A stretch of DNA of 64,000 nucleotides, taken from NCBI RefSeq assembly GCF_029543245.1, contig NZ_JARQWV010000001.1, forward strand, positions 404,713 through 468,712, read 5' to 3'. This document shows, piece after piece, positions 1 through 9,689 of the stretch. The translations under genes were made by a program, and so were the position numbers. Source of the stretch: Caulobacter endophyticus. GTDB lineage: Bacteria > Pseudomonadota > Alphaproteobacteria > Caulobacterales > Caulobacteraceae. The notes under the pieces are model-generated. The model did not search any database, had not been told where the DNA came from, and saw only the letters and a list, made by a program, of their open reading frames with translations. Numbering within the stretch: the stretch's first letter is position 1; the number at the start of each line of letters is the position of its first letter.

Positions 1-150
1 GGCGGCCGGGGTCGCCGGAGCCGCGGTCGCGGCGGGCGGCGCAGCGGCCGGCGGCTGGGCCGGAGCCGCCGGATCGGCGGTCTGGGCGATGGCGACGCCC
101 GACAGCAGCGCCATGGCCGCCGCGGCGGAGAGGAAGCGCGTCACATACAT
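1..150 (-). CDS. Secreted Ala/Pro-rich protein, N-terminal fragment
   Basis: Only the first 50 codons lie in the window; the gene runs off the left edge. The start ATG (complement of 148-150) is followed by two basic or polar residues and a hydrophobic stretch ending in AIAQ, which looks like a Sec signal peptide of about 23 residues. The visible mature part is a low-complexity run of Ala, Pro and Thr, a common linker in periplasmic or surface proteins of this group. The function cannot be read from this fragment. The reading frame stays open to base 1. Confidence 0.6.
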   Translation of the reverse strand, partial: MYVTRFLSAAAAMALLSGVAIAQTADPAAPAQPPAAAPPAATAAPATPAA

Positions 151-245
151 GGCCTGGTCCTTTCGCTTGAAACTCAGGCCGGCTTTACGCTCCAGATTGC
201 GACTCCGTTGCAGGCGATCACGGGCTCGTGATCTAGACTTCGCCG

Positions 246-596
246 TTACTTGAAAAAGAACACCAGCGCAGCTCCGGCGAAGATAAGCAAAAAGCCCAGC
301 ATCGTGGTCCAGCGAATGGCTTCTCCGAGATAGAAGTAGGAGAACAAGGTGAAGACGATCAGGGTGATCGCTTCTTGCCCGGTCTTAAGCTGAGCCGTGG
401 AATAGACGCTGTGCCCGATCCGGTTGGCGGGAACCGCCAGCATGTACTCGGGAAGCGCGATCAGCCAACTGCTCAGGATCGCCACCGGCAGCGCCAGCGG
501 CTTGCCCTTCAGGTGGCCGTACCATGCATAGGTCATGAACACGTTCGAGCAGATCAGCAGCGCCCAGGGGGCGATCTTGGCCCACAGGGGCGTCAT
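246..596 (-). CDS. DMT-superfamily small membrane protein (DUF486)
   Basis: 116 residues with four hydrophobic segments (about 8-25, 35-55, 73-92, 96-115), the size and layout of the DUF486 branch of the drug/metabolite transporter superfamily. Such four-helix proteins sit in the inner membrane and probably act as dimers; no substrate is established. The conserved start MTPLW and the MTYAWYGHLK segment after helix 1 support the family. It is divergent from glnK, with a gap of about 315 bases between the two starts. Confidence 0.8.
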   Translation of the reverse strand: MTPLWAKIAPWALLICSNVFMTYAWYGHLKGKPLALPVAILSSWLIALPEYMLAVPANRIGHSVYSTAQLKTGQEAITLIVFTLFSYFYLGEAIRWTTMLGFLLIFAGAALVFFFK

Positions 597-1250
<654 letters not shown>

Positions 1251-1278
1251 CGATCGTCGGGGAAAGGGGATACCAACG

Positions 1279-2805
1279 ATGAAATTGACCTTTAAGCCGC
1301 TGGCCGGGCTGATGCTCGCCGCGACGCTGGCGGGGGCGCCGCTCGGCGCGACCGCCTTCGCCCAGGAGGCCGCTCCGGCCGCCGCCGCCGCGCCCGCCGA
1401 GGCCGCGCCTGCGCCCGCCGCTGCTCCGGCCGCTGCTCCGGCTCCCGCCGCCGCTCCGACCATCGTCGACAAGCAGGACAAGGGCGACAACGCCTGGATG
1501 CTGACCTCGACCCTGCTGGTCCTGCTGATGATCCTGCCGGGCCTGGCCCTGTTCTACGGCGGCCTGGTCCGCTCCAAGAACATGCTGTCGGTCATGATGC
1601 AGGTCTCGACCGTCGCCCTGATCAGCTTCGTGACCTGGGTGCTGTGGGGCTACAGCCTGGCCTTCACCGACGGCGGCAGCTGGGACAGCTTCGTTGGGGG
1701 CCTCGGCCGCCTGTTCCTCAAGGACGTGACCACCTCGACGAACGCCGCGACGTTCTCGACCGGCGTCGTGATCCCGGAACTGACCTTCGTGGCCTTCCAG
1801 TCGACCTTCGCCGCCATCACCGCGGCCCTGGTGGTCGGCTCGCTGGTCGAGCGCATGAAGTTCGCCGCGATCGTCGCCTTCGCCTTCCTGTGGCCGCTGC
1901 TGTCGTACTACCCGATGGCCCACATGGTCTGGTGGTGGCCAGGCCCTGACGCCATCGCCCTGGATCCGACCGCGCCCGTCAAGGCCGGCCTGATCTGGAG
2001 CTTCGGCGCCCTCGACTTCGCCGGCGGCACCGTGGTGCACATCAACGCCGGTATCGCCGCCCTGGTCGGTGCCATCATCCTCGGCAAGCGCCAGGGCTAC
2101 GGCAAGGAACCGATGCCTCCGCACTCGCTGACCCTGACCCTGGTGGGCGCCGGCCTGCTGTGGGTGGGCTGGTTCGGCTTCAACGCCGGTTCGAACCTGG
2201 AGTCGAACGCCTACGCCTCGCTGGCGATGGTCAACACCTTCGTGGCCACCGCCGCCGCCGGTCTGTCGTGGATCATCGTCGAGTGGATCACGCGCAAGAA
2301 GCCGTCGGCCCTGGGCCTGGCTTCGGGCATCGTGGCCGGCCTCGTGGCCATCACCCCGGCCGCCGGCTTCGCCGGCCCGATGGGCTCGGTGCTCCTGGGC
2401 CTGGTCGTCTCGCCGATCTGCATCGTCTTCTGCTCGACCATCAAGAACGCGCTGAAGTACGACGACAGCCTCGACGCCTTCGGCATCCACGGCATCGGCG
2501 GCATCGTCGGCGCCATCGGCACCGGCCTGGTCGTCAACCCCGCCTGGGGCGGCGCCGGCGTCGTCGACTACACCTCGTGCGCCAAGGACGGCGACATCTC
2601 GACCTGCGACACGGCGACCTACGACCTGGTCACCCAGGTCATCGCTCAGCTGAAGGGCGTCGGCGTCACCATCGTGTGGTCGGCCATCGCCTCGGCCATC
2701 GTCTTCTTCATCATCAAGCTGGTGATCGGCCTGCGCGCCTCGCCGGACTCCGAAGAAGAAGGCCTGGACATCTCCGAACACGGGGAACGCGCCTACCACA
2801 GCTGA
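1279..2805 (+). CDS. amtB: Ammonium transporter AmtB
   Basis: 508 residues. A cleavable signal peptide (about 1-29) and an Ala/Pro-rich stretch (30-60) precede the Amt domain with about eleven membrane helices. Both pore histidines are visible in their usual contexts (GTVVHINAG and AFGIHGIGG). The trimeric channel imports ammonium when nitrogen is scarce and is blocked by unmodified GlnK, encoded directly upstream. I chose the ATG at 1279, after GGAAAGGGG, over the longer open frame because it starts the signal peptide and lies downstream of the glnK stop. A strong intrinsic terminator follows. Confidence 0.95.
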   Translation: MKLTFKPLAGLMLAATLAGAPLGATAFAQEAAPAAAAAPAEAAPAPAAAPAAAPAPAAAPTIVDKQDKGDNAWMLTSTLLVLLMILPGLALFYGGLVRSKNMLSVMMQVSTVALISFVTWVLWGYSLAFTDGGSWDSFVGGLGRLFLKDVTTSTNAATFSTGVVIPELTFVAFQSTFAAITAALVVGSLVERMKFAAIVAFAFLWPLLSYYPMAHMVWWWPGPDAIALDPTAPVKAGLIWSFGALDFAGGTVVHINAGIAALVGAIILGKRQGYGKEPMPPHSLTLTLVGAGLLWVGWFGFNAGSNLESNAYASLAMVNTFVATAAAGLSWIIVEWITRKKPSALGLASGIVAGLVAITPAAGFAGPMGSVLLGLVVSPICIVFCSTIKNALKYDDSLDAFGIHGIGGIVGAIGTGLVVNPAWGGAGVVDYTSCAKDGDISTCDTATYDLVTQVIAQLKGVGVTIVWSAIASAIVFFIIKLVIGLRASPDSEEEGLDISEHGERAYHS

Positions 2806-2837
2806 GCCTCCGGGCTCCGCTGAAGGCGGTCCAAAAG

Positions 2838-2875
2838 AAGGGCGCGGAAGCTTCGGCCTCCGCGCCCTTTTTCTT
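2838..2875 (+). terminator. Intrinsic terminator of glnK-amtB
   Basis: A 10-bp GC-rich stem (AAGGGCGCGG pairing with CCGCGCCCTT) with a short loop is followed by a T-rich run, 33 bases after the amtB stop codon. This is a textbook rho-independent terminator. Confidence 0.85.
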
Positions 2876-2912
2876 TGCCCGATCCTGCGAAGATCGATGT
2901 TAGGCAGGTCGC

Positions 2913-3326
2913 GTGAGCCAACTCCACCAAACCGCCGCCACGCTCCGGTTCTTCGGCGAAGACCTGGATCCCGACGAGATCACCATCCTTCTGAAAGGGC
3001 CGCCCACGCAGTCCTGCCGCAAGGGCGACGAGCGGCCGCTGCACGGCGGCGGAACCGCGCGCGAACGGAGAGGCTCCTGGAGACGAACCGTCGACCGCCG
3101 CTCGCCCGGCGATCTCGACGCGCAGATCGAGGAACTGCTCGCCGACCTCACCCAGGACATGACGGTCTGGAAGGCGCTGTCCGACCGTTATCAGGCCGAC
3201 ATGTTCTGCGGACTGTTCCTGCGCGAAGGCGCCGAGGGCCTGGCTCTGGCTCCGGCGACCCTGCTGACGCTGGGGCTGCGCGGCCTGAAGCTCGACCTCG
3301 ACATCTACGGCCCCGAGGCTAGCTGA
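2913..3326 (+). CDS. DUF4279 domain-containing protein
   Basis: 137 residues, starting at GTG. The N-terminus (TLRFFGEDLDPDEI, then a PPTQSCRKGD segment) is the signature of DUF4279, a family of small soluble proteins of unknown function often found near toxin or contact-dependent systems as well as alone. The rest is predicted alpha/beta with a helical segment around 70-105. Nothing around it indicates a role: amtB upstream is closed by a terminator and the next gene is convergent. Confidence 0.7.
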   Translation: MSQLHQTAATLRFFGEDLDPDEITILLKGPPTQSCRKGDERPLHGGGTARERRGSWRRTVDRRSPGDLDAQIEELLADLTQDMTVWKALSDRYQADMFCGLFLREGAEGLALAPATLLTLGLRGLKLDLDIYGPEAS

Positions 3327-3335
3327 CGCCGGGCT

Positions 3336-3980
3336 TTAAGGAACCCGCCGCGCCGAGAGGATCTTCAGCGGCGGGTCGATGATCTGGCCGGTCATCACCG
3401 GGTTGATCGCCTTTCCCGGCGTGGGCAGGGCCAGGATCTTCTGGGCCACGTCCATGCCCTCGACCACCGTGCCGAAGGCCGCGAAGCCCTGGTTGTCGCC
3501 CGTGGCGGCCGGATTGGCGTCCAGGCCCGGGGCGTCGCCGATCAGGATGAAGAAGTCCGAGGTCGCCGTGCCTGGCGCGTTGCGGGCGATCGAGACCGTG
3601 CCCGACACGTGCTTGAGGCCTGTCTTGGTGGTCGGCTCGTGGGCGATCGGCGCCAGCACCCGTTTGGGATCGCCCTGCACCCCGCCCTGGATCAGGCCGT
3701 ACTCCGGCGCCCCCGGCGCCCGCGAGGCCCGGAAGAAGGTCGCGCCGTCATAGCGCTTCTGGTCGACGTAGCGCAGGAAGTTGGCCGTGGTGATCGGCGC
3801 TTCCTTGGTATGCAGCTCGATGACGATCCTGCCGAGCGGCGTCTCCACCGCCACGCGCGTCGGCGGCTTGGGCGCGGGCGCAGGCGAAGCAGCCGGCTGA
3901 GGCGCAGGAGTTGCTTCCTGGGCATGCGCCGAAGTGGCGGCGGCCGCGGCGGCGGCGGCGATGAACAGGCGGCGGTCCAT
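3336..3980 (-). CDS. Periplasmic cyclophilin-type peptidylprolyl isomerase
   Basis: 214 residues. An Ala-rich signal peptide ends near AHAQ (about residue 21) and a Pro/Ala linker follows. The cyclophilin domain covers about 42-205: the TPLGRIVIELHTKEAP start, the IQGGVQGD loop, the SIARNAPGTATSDFFI core and the FGTVVEGMDV segment are all visible. It catalyses cis-trans isomerisation of prolyl bonds, here in the periplasm during envelope protein folding. The canonical FHR active-site arginine motif reads FFRAS, so Arg is retained. Together with ispE and the TPR gene it is on the minus strand, but a repeat separates it from ispE. Confidence 0.88.
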   Translation of the reverse strand: MDRRLFIAAAAAAAATSAHAQEATPAPQPAASPAPAPKPPTRVAVETPLGRIVIELHTKEAPITTANFLRYVDQKRYDGATFFRASRAPGAPEYGLIQGGVQGDPKRVLAPIAHEPTTKTGLKHVSGTVSIARNAPGTATSDFFILIGDAPGLDANPAATGDNQGFAAFGTVVEGMDVAQKILALPTPGKAINPVMTGQIIDPPLKILSARRVP

Positions 3981-4023
3981 GCGAGGGCTCCCTGAAACTC
4001 GAATGATCTTGGCCCGAAAACCC

Positions 4024-4122
4024 CGCCCTTCGACAAGCTCAGGGTGAGGTTTTCCACTGGACGGCCCTTAAGCGCCCTTGAGCGGCATGCCTTGATCCTC
4101 ATCCTGAGCTTGTCGAAGGACG
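4024..4122. repeat. Palindromic intergenic repeat (CTTCGACAAGCTCAGG type)
   Basis: Two inverted arms, CCTTCGACAAGCTCAGGGTG near 4026 and CATCCTGAGCTTGTCGAAGG near 4100, flank about 60 bases. This fits a dispersed REP-like element able to fold as a long hairpin. It fills the gap between the cyclophilin gene and the end of ispE. Confidence 0.7.
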
Positions 4123-4137
4123 AGGAGCACGCAAGGC

Positions 4138-5019
4138 CTAGAACGGCCCGCCCAGGCGGCAGCGGCGCACCCACCAGTCCGGCCGCATCGTCTCGATGCG
4201 CTCGGCCAGCCCCTCGGCCTCGATGTCGCTGGCGCACAGCGCGAAACAGGTCGCGCCCGAGCCCGACATCCGCGCCAGCAGCGCCTCGGGCTCGCCGGCC
4301 AGCAGCTCCAGCACCTCGCCGATGCGCGGCTCCAGGGCCACGGCCGGGGCCTGCAGGTCGTTGCGGGTCACCGCCGACAGCCAGGCGCACACCTCCTCGA
4401 TGCTCTCGAAAGCGTCGGGCGTAGGCGGCGGCGCCTCGCCGCGCGGATCGACGGCCGCGTCATAGGCGCGATAGACCGCCCCCGTCGGCGACGGGACCAG
4501 CGGATTGACCAGAACCGCGTGCAACTGCGGCAGCGCAGGCGCCGGCGACAGCCGCTCTCCCCTGCCCTGCGCCAGCACCGGCGCGCCCCACAGGCACGGC
4601 ACACCGTCCGCCCCCTGGGCGCCGGCGACGGCTTCCAGCTCGGCGTCCGACAGCGAATAGCCCAGCGCTTCCCGAAGCAGCCGCAGCGCCGCCCCCGCGT
4701 CGCTGGAGCCCCCGCCCAGGCCGGCGGCGATCGGCAGGGCCTTGTCGAGGATCATGCGCACCGGCGGCGCCGGACCGCCGACGGCCGCGTGCAGCCCCAT
4801 GGCCGCGCGAACCACCAGATTGCTGTCGTCGACCGGAATGTCGCGCCCGAACCGGCCGGTGGTCTCGAAGCTCGGCGCGTCGGCCGGCTGGATCGAGACC
4901 GTGTCGCCGACGTCGGCGAACACCATCAGGCTCGACAGCGGATGATAGCCCTCGACGTCGGGACCGCCGACGTGCAGGAACAGATTGACCTTGGCCGGGG
5001 CGAAGGCGGAACGGCGCAT
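4138..5019 (-). CDS. ispE: 4-diphosphocytidyl-2-C-methyl-D-erythritol kinase
   Basis: 293 residues, a GHMP-kinase. It phosphorylates CDP-methylerythritol at the 2-hydroxyl, the fourth step of the methylerythritol phosphate route to isoprenoids. The N-terminal APAKVNLFLHVGG motif carries catalytic Lys10, the ATP-binding glycine loop PIAAGLGGGSSDAGAAL is at 96-112, and the C-terminal GHMP motif MSGSGATCFAL is near 250. Length and motif order match the family. The ATG lies about 35 bases downstream of the stop of the TPR lipoprotein gene on the same strand, so the two may be co-transcribed. Confidence 0.95.
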   Translation of the reverse strand: MRRSAFAPAKVNLFLHVGGPDVEGYHPLSSLMVFADVGDTVSIQPADAPSFETTGRFGRDIPVDDSNLVVRAAMGLHAAVGGPAPPVRMILDKALPIAAGLGGGSSDAGAALRLLREALGYSLSDAELEAVAGAQGADGVPCLWGAPVLAQGRGERLSPAPALPQLHAVLVNPLVPSPTGAVYRAYDAAVDPRGEAPPPTPDAFESIEEVCAWLSAVTRNDLQAPAVALEPRIGEVLELLAGEPEALLARMSGSGATCFALCASDIEAEGLAERIETMRPDWWVRRCRLGGPF

Positions 5020-5053
5020 CGACGGTTACCTGGAAAGCTTGAGCGAGCTAGAC

Positions 5054-6793
5054 CTACAGCGCGTTGGCGCCGTTGGCCACGGCCGGCGCCTTGGCCGGCC
5101 CCTTGCTGCCAAGGCCGTCCTTCAGCTTGGCCTCGGCGGCGGCCTTCTGCTCGTCGGTCGGCTCCAGGCTCAGCACGCGCCGCCACTGGAACTGAGCCTC
5201 GGTCTTGCGGCCCAGGCGCCAGTAGACGTCGCCCAGGTGGTCGTTGATGTCCGGGTCGCCGGGCTCGAACTCGATGGCCTGTTCCAGCATCTCGACGGCG
5301 GCCTTGTCGTCGCCCAGGCGGTGATAGGCCCAGCCCAGGGAATCGAGCATGGCGCCCGACTGCGGATTGGCCTTCACGGCCTTCTGCACCATCGACAGCG
5401 CCTCGGGCAGCCGCTCGTTGCGGTCGATCCACGAGTAGCCGAGATAGTTCAGCAGCTCCGGTTCGTTCGGATTGAGCTCCAGCGCCTGCTGCAGGTCGCG
5501 CTCGGCGTCGGGCCAGCGGCCGGCGCGCTCAAGCGACACACCCCGCATGTAGAGCAGGCGCCAGTCGGGCTTGTCCTTCTCGGCCTCGACCAGCGGGTCG
5601 ATCACCGCCACGGCCTCGGCCCAGCGGTCGTTGGCCCGCAGCAGGTCGGCATAGACCAGCTGGGCCGACCGGCCGGCGTCGGGCGCCTTGGCGGCGGCCT
5701 CGGCCACGGCGATGGCCTTGTCCTTGTCGCCGGCGTTCTGCAGCGTCCAGGCGATCTTGCCCTGGGCCGCGGCATAGCGGGCCGAACCGGTCGGGATCTT
5801 GGCGTAGGCCGCGCGGGCGCCGTCGACATCGCCGCCCTGGTCGAGCAGGTCGCCGACCATCAGCAGCGCGTCCTCGCGCTTGGGATCCAGGTGCAGGGCC
5901 AGGCGCAGATAGGCCAGGGCGAACTGGCTCTGGCGCTCGCTGGTGAACACCGCCGCGCAAGCGACCAGGGCGTTGGCCGCGCCCTGGCGGCCGCTGACCA
6001 GCGCTGGCGGCGCCTTGCGGGCGACGGCGCGGGCCCGGGCGTCCAGCAGGGCCGTGTCGCTGGGGGCCTCGGCCAGGATGGAATCATAGAGGGCCACGGC
6101 CTCGTCGCGACGCTTGCGGCGCTCGAGGAACGCGCCGTAGTCGAGGGCGAACATCGGCCGGACGGCCGCGACCTCCATCAGCGCCTTGTAGTCGGCTTCA
6201 GCCTCGGCGGACTTGCCGGCCCGCTCCAGGATCTCGGCGCGGCCGAGCTGGCCGAAATACTGCACCAGGCGATCGTTGCGCAGCTCAGGGAGCACCTGGG
6301 CGGCGGCCGCGTCGCCGGCGGCCTGGGCGGCCCACGGCGTCAGCAGGGCCACCGCCGGGCGGTGCGGGAAGCCGAGCGCTGGATCGGCCAGCAGGGCCTG
6401 CGCTTCCTTGCCCTTGCCGCGCGCCAGGGCGTCGACGGCCACGGTCAGCATGCCAAGGCGCCGCACGCCCTCGGTACCGCCCTCGGCGCGCGGCGCCAGC
6501 TCAGCCGCGCGCGTGACCTCGCCGGCCAGCAGGGAGGCGGTGAAGGCGCGTTCGCCCAGCAGGCCCGGGTCTTCGCCAAGATTGCGGGCGGCCTGGAAAT
6601 AGGCGGCGGCCTCGTCGCTGCGGCCGTCCTCCAGCGCGGCCTGGCCGGCCAGGAACTGGCCATAGGCCGAGCGGCCGTTCCACGGCGCGTTGTTCCAGCC
6701 CTCCTGCGATCCGCGCAGCGCGGGCTCGGTGGTGGCGCAGGCGGCCAGCACGACGGTGGAAGCCAGGGACAGGAGGACTCGAAGACGCATCAT
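5054..6793 (-). CDS. TPR-repeat lipoprotein
   Basis: About 579 residues. A short N-terminal signal ends in the lipobox LAAC (Cys19), so the protein should be lipid-anchored. The rest is almost wholly tetratricopeptide helical hairpins, clearest in the C-terminal third (DPDINDHLGDVYWRLGR and AMLDSLGWAYHRLGD type repeats). TPR lipoproteins serve as scaffolds in envelope or secretion complexes; the partner is unknown. The C-terminus ends in a short Lys/Ala-rich tail. An adjacent second ATG could be the true start, changing the protein by one residue. Confidence 0.85.
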   Translation of the reverse strand: MMRLRVLLSLASTVVLAACATTEPALRGSQEGWNNAPWNGRSAYGQFLAGQAALEDGRSDEAAAYFQAARNLGEDPGLLGERAFTASLLAGEVTRAAELAPRAEGGTEGVRRLGMLTVAVDALARGKGKEAQALLADPALGFPHRPAVALLTPWAAQAAGDAAAAQVLPELRNDRLVQYFGQLGRAEILERAGKSAEAEADYKALMEVAAVRPMFALDYGAFLERRKRRDEAVALYDSILAEAPSDTALLDARARAVARKAPPALVSGRQGAANALVACAAVFTSERQSQFALAYLRLALHLDPKREDALLMVGDLLDQGGDVDGARAAYAKIPTGSARYAAAQGKIAWTLQNAGDKDKAIAVAEAAAKAPDAGRSAQLVYADLLRANDRWAEAVAVIDPLVEAEKDKPDWRLLYMRGVSLERAGRWPDAERDLQQALELNPNEPELLNYLGYSWIDRNERLPEALSMVQKAVKANPQSGAMLDSLGWAYHRLGDDKAAVEMLEQAIEFEPGDPDINDHLGDVYWRLGRKTEAQFQWRRVLSLEPTDEQKAAAEAKLKDGLGSKGPAKAPAVANGANAL

Positions 6794-6835
6794 CCCGCCA
6801 CCCTCTTAGGTTTCAGGGTTTCGGGCAAGTTCAGA

Positions 6836-6969
6836 TCCTCCCCCTGAAGGGGGAGGTGTCGGCGAAGCCGACGGAGGGGGGACGTGGCTGCACAAGAAGC
6901 AGCCGCCAGAAAGGCTGAAGGGACTTCCCCCTCCGGCCCTTCGGGCCACCTCCCCCTTCAGGGGGAGGA
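6836..6969. repeat. Palindromic intergenic repeat, CTCCCCCTGAAGGGGGAG family
   Basis: The outer arms CCTCCCCCTGAAGGGGGAGG and CCTCCCCCTTCAGGGGGAGG are each palindromic and are inverted copies of one another; between them lie inverted TTCCCCCTCCG/CGGAGGGGG segments. Further copies are at 13219-13340, 48867-49003 and 63671-63842. It separates the TPR gene from the 3' end of the ETF-QO gene. Confidence 0.8.
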
Positions 6970-6977
6970 TCGCGGCA

Positions 6978-8651
6978 TCACATGTTCGGATAGTTCGGGC
7001 CGCCGCCGCCTTCCGGCGTGGTCCAGACGATGTTCTGCGACGGATCCTTGATGTCGCAGGTTTTGCAGTGGACGCAGTTCTGGGCGTTGATCTGGAACTT
7101 CGGATTGGCGCCCTGCTCGTCATACAGCACCTCGTAGACGCCGGCCGGGCAGTAGAGGCGCGCCGGCTCGCCGTACTTGGGCAGGTTGACGTCGATCGGA
7201 ACCGACGGATCCTTCAGCTTCAGGTGCGCCGGCTGGTCTTCCTCGTGGTTGGTGGCCGACAGGAAGACGCTCGACAGCTTGTCGAAGCTGATCACGCCGT
7301 CAGGCTTGGGATAGACGATCGGCTGATAATCCTTGGCCAGGCCCGTCGAGGCCGCGTCGGTCTTGTCGTGCTTCAGCGTGCCGAAGAACGAGAAGCCGCC
7401 GAACAGGTGCGTGCACCACATGTCGAACATGCCGAACGCGCCGCCCAGCGCCGTGCCCAGCTTGCCCAGCAGCGGCTTGGCGTTGCGGACGACCTTCAGT
7501 TCCTTGGCGACCCACGACTTCTCGAAGACGGCCTCGTACTCGACCAGGGCGTCGCCCTCGCGGCCGGCGGCGATGGCCTTGAACGCCTCTTCGGCGGCCA
7601 GCATGCCGGTCTTCATGGCGTTGTGGCTGCCCTTGATGCGCGGCACGTTGACGAAGCCGGCCGAGCAGCCGATCAGCACCCCGCCTGGGAACGACAGCTT
7701 CGGGATCGACTGGTAGCCGCCCTCGGTGATGGCCCGCGCGCCGTAGGCGATCCGCTTGCCGCCTTCCAGATAGGGGCGGATCGAAGGGTGCTGCTTGAAG
7801 CGCTGGAACTCGTCGAACGGCGACAGCCAGGGGTTCTTGTAGTTCAGGTGCACCACGTAGCCGACCGACACGTAGTTGTCGCCGAAGTGGTACAGGAAGC
7901 TGCCGCCGCCCGTCTGGTTGTCCAGGGGCCAGCCGGTGGTGTGCTGCACCAGGCCAGGCTGGTGCTTGTCGGCCGGGATCTGCCACAGCTCCTTGATGCC
8001 GATGCCGTACTTCTGCGGCGACTTGCCGGCGCTCAGGTCGAACTTGGCGATCAGTTGCTTGGCCAGCGAGCCGCGCACGCCCTCGGCGATGAACACGTAC
8101 TTGCCGTGCAGTTCCATCCCCGGCTGGTAGTCGGGCTTCTCGTGGCCGTCCTTGGCGATGCCGACGACGCCGACGACGACGCCCTTCAGCGAGCCATCCT
8201 CGCGCCAGACCATGTCCGAGGCGGCGAAGCCCGGATAGATCTCGACGCCCAGTTCCTCGGCCTGGGCCGCCAGCCAGCGGGTGACATTGCCCAGCGAGGC
8301 GATGTAGCAGCCGTGGTTGTGCATGAACGGCGGCATGGCGAACATCGGCAGGCCGAGCTCGCCTTGCGGGCCCAGCAGCAGGAACTTGTCCTTGGTGACC
8401 GGGGTCTCGAGCGGCGCGCCCTTTTCCTTCCAGTCGGGGATCAGCTCGTTCAGCGCCTTGGGATCGATGACCGCGCCCGAAAGGATGTGGGCGCCGACTT
8501 CCGAGCCCTTTTCCACCAGCGCCACGCTGATTTCGGTTCCGGCCTTTTCGGCCATCTGCTTGAGACGGATGGCCGACGCCAGGCCCGCCGGGCCGCCCCC
8601 GACGATGACGACGTCGTATTCCATCGACTCGCGTTCGAGGACTTCGCTCAT
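6978..8651 (-). CDS. Electron transfer flavoprotein-ubiquinone oxidoreductase
   Basis: 557 residues from the chosen ATG. This membrane-associated FAD and 4Fe-4S enzyme passes electrons from ETF (fatty-acid and amino-acid dehydrogenases) to ubiquinone. The FAD dinucleotide fold is at the N-terminus (VVIVGGGPAGLASAIRLK, about 11-28) and the C-terminal ferredoxin-like cluster motif reads CVHCKTCDIKDP; the typical C-terminus WTTPEGGGGPNYPNM is intact. I chose the ATG at 8651, preceded by GGGAGAAGCC, over a start 29 codons upstream that gives a non-conserved basic extension. Confidence 0.95.
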   Translation of the reverse strand: MSEVLERESMEYDVVIVGGGPAGLASAIRLKQMAEKAGTEISVALVEKGSEVGAHILSGAVIDPKALNELIPDWKEKGAPLETPVTKDKFLLLGPQGELGLPMFAMPPFMHNHGCYIASLGNVTRWLAAQAEELGVEIYPGFAASDMVWREDGSLKGVVVGVVGIAKDGHEKPDYQPGMELHGKYVFIAEGVRGSLAKQLIAKFDLSAGKSPQKYGIGIKELWQIPADKHQPGLVQHTTGWPLDNQTGGGSFLYHFGDNYVSVGYVVHLNYKNPWLSPFDEFQRFKQHPSIRPYLEGGKRIAYGARAITEGGYQSIPKLSFPGGVLIGCSAGFVNVPRIKGSHNAMKTGMLAAEEAFKAIAAGREGDALVEYEAVFEKSWVAKELKVVRNAKPLLGKLGTALGGAFGMFDMWCTHLFGGFSFFGTLKHDKTDAASTGLAKDYQPIVYPKPDGVISFDKLSSVFLSATNHEEDQPAHLKLKDPSVPIDVNLPKYGEPARLYCPAGVYEVLYDEQGANPKFQINAQNCVHCKTCDIKDPSQNIVWTTPEGGGGPNYPNM

Positions 8652-8817
8652 GGCTTCTCCCGCCCCAGGCCCTGCGCGGAGCCTGCCTTCTTCCTGTTTG
8701 AGTCGGACTTTATCCGAACGTGACGCCACGGCGGTCAAGGAAAACTGGATAGTTTTTGTTGCACCGCAGCGCGGACATATCGGTGACGCAGCCCATTATA
8801 CTCGCTAGAGAAACCCC

Positions 8818-9639
8818 ATGAGCCTCGCCGTCGATCCGCGCGCCGTCGAAAGCCTGCTGGCCTTCTGGGCCGATGCGGGGGTCGAGGCCTGCTACGCCGA
8901 CGAGCCGATCGACCGCCTGGCCGAGGGCGCGGCTCTGCTTAGGGCCCGCAGCCAGCCCCAGCCGGTGGTGGTCGCCGCCCCCCCGCCCCGCCCCGGCGCG
9001 TTCGGCGGGATAGACATCGGCGCGGCCGCCGCGCAGGCCAGGCAACTGGCCGCCGCCTGCAACGATCTCGAAAGCCTGGCCGCCGCCATCGCCGCCTTCG
9101 ACGGCTGCCCGCTGAAGACGCAAGGCGCCAAGCAGGCCGTGTTCTCGCGCGGGCCCGGCGACGCACCGGTCATGGTCATCGGCGAAGGTCCCGGCGCCGA
9201 GGAAGACGCCCGCGGCGAGCCCTTCGTCGGCCGCGCCGGCCAGCTTCTCGACCGCATGCTGAAGGCGGCCGGCCTGCAGGAGCGGGCCTTCATCACCAAC
9301 ACCGTCTTCTGGCGCCCGCCCGGCAACCGCACGCCCACGCCCCAGGAGCAGGCCGTCTGCGCCCCGTTCGTCGAGCGAGCGATCGCGCTGATCAAGCCGA
9401 AGTTGATCCTGCTGGTCGGCGGCGCCTCCGCAAAGAGCATGTTGAAGCGCGAGGAAGGCATTTTGTCCCTTCGCGGCCGCTGGTTCGAATGGCGTTCCGA
9501 GGACGGCGCGATCGAGGTTCCGGCCTTGCCCAGCCTGCATCCGGCGTTCCTGCTGCGCCAGCCGGCGGCCAAGAAGAAGGCCTGGCAGGACCTCCTGATG
9601 CTGGCCGAAAGGCTTGATCGACCCGAACGGCCCCATTAA
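8818..9639 (+). CDS. Uracil-DNA glycosylase, family 4 type
   Basis: 273 residues. The enzyme removes uracil from DNA as the first step of base-excision repair. The family 4/5 motifs are clear: GEGPGAEEDARGEPFVGRAG from residue 122 (uracil pocket and water activation) and SLHPAFLLRQP near 239 (minor-groove loop). An N-terminal extension of about 90 residues is variable. Two of the four cysteines that normally hold the 4Fe-4S cluster are not visible: the first pair has one Cys (DGCPLK) and the usual KCRPP reads FWRPP. It is divergent from ETF-QO. Confidence 0.9.
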   Translation: MSLAVDPRAVESLLAFWADAGVEACYADEPIDRLAEGAALLRARSQPQPVVVAAPPPRPGAFGGIDIGAAAAQARQLAAACNDLESLAAAIAAFDGCPLKTQGAKQAVFSRGPGDAPVMVIGEGPGAEEDARGEPFVGRAGQLLDRMLKAAGLQERAFITNTVFWRPPGNRTPTPQEQAVCAPFVERAIALIKPKLILLVGGASAKSMLKREEGILSLRGRWFEWRSEDGAIEVPALPSLHPAFLLRQPAAKKKAWQDLLMLAERLDRPERPH

Positions 9640-9689
9640 ACAAGCCGCTGACCAGTCGGAACGGGGACGCGCGCCGCCTTTTCAAAGGC

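Noticed and set aside
6836..6969. CRISPR-like repeat array
   Set aside because: The repeats are inverted palindromes without regular spacers, and no cas genes are present in the window.
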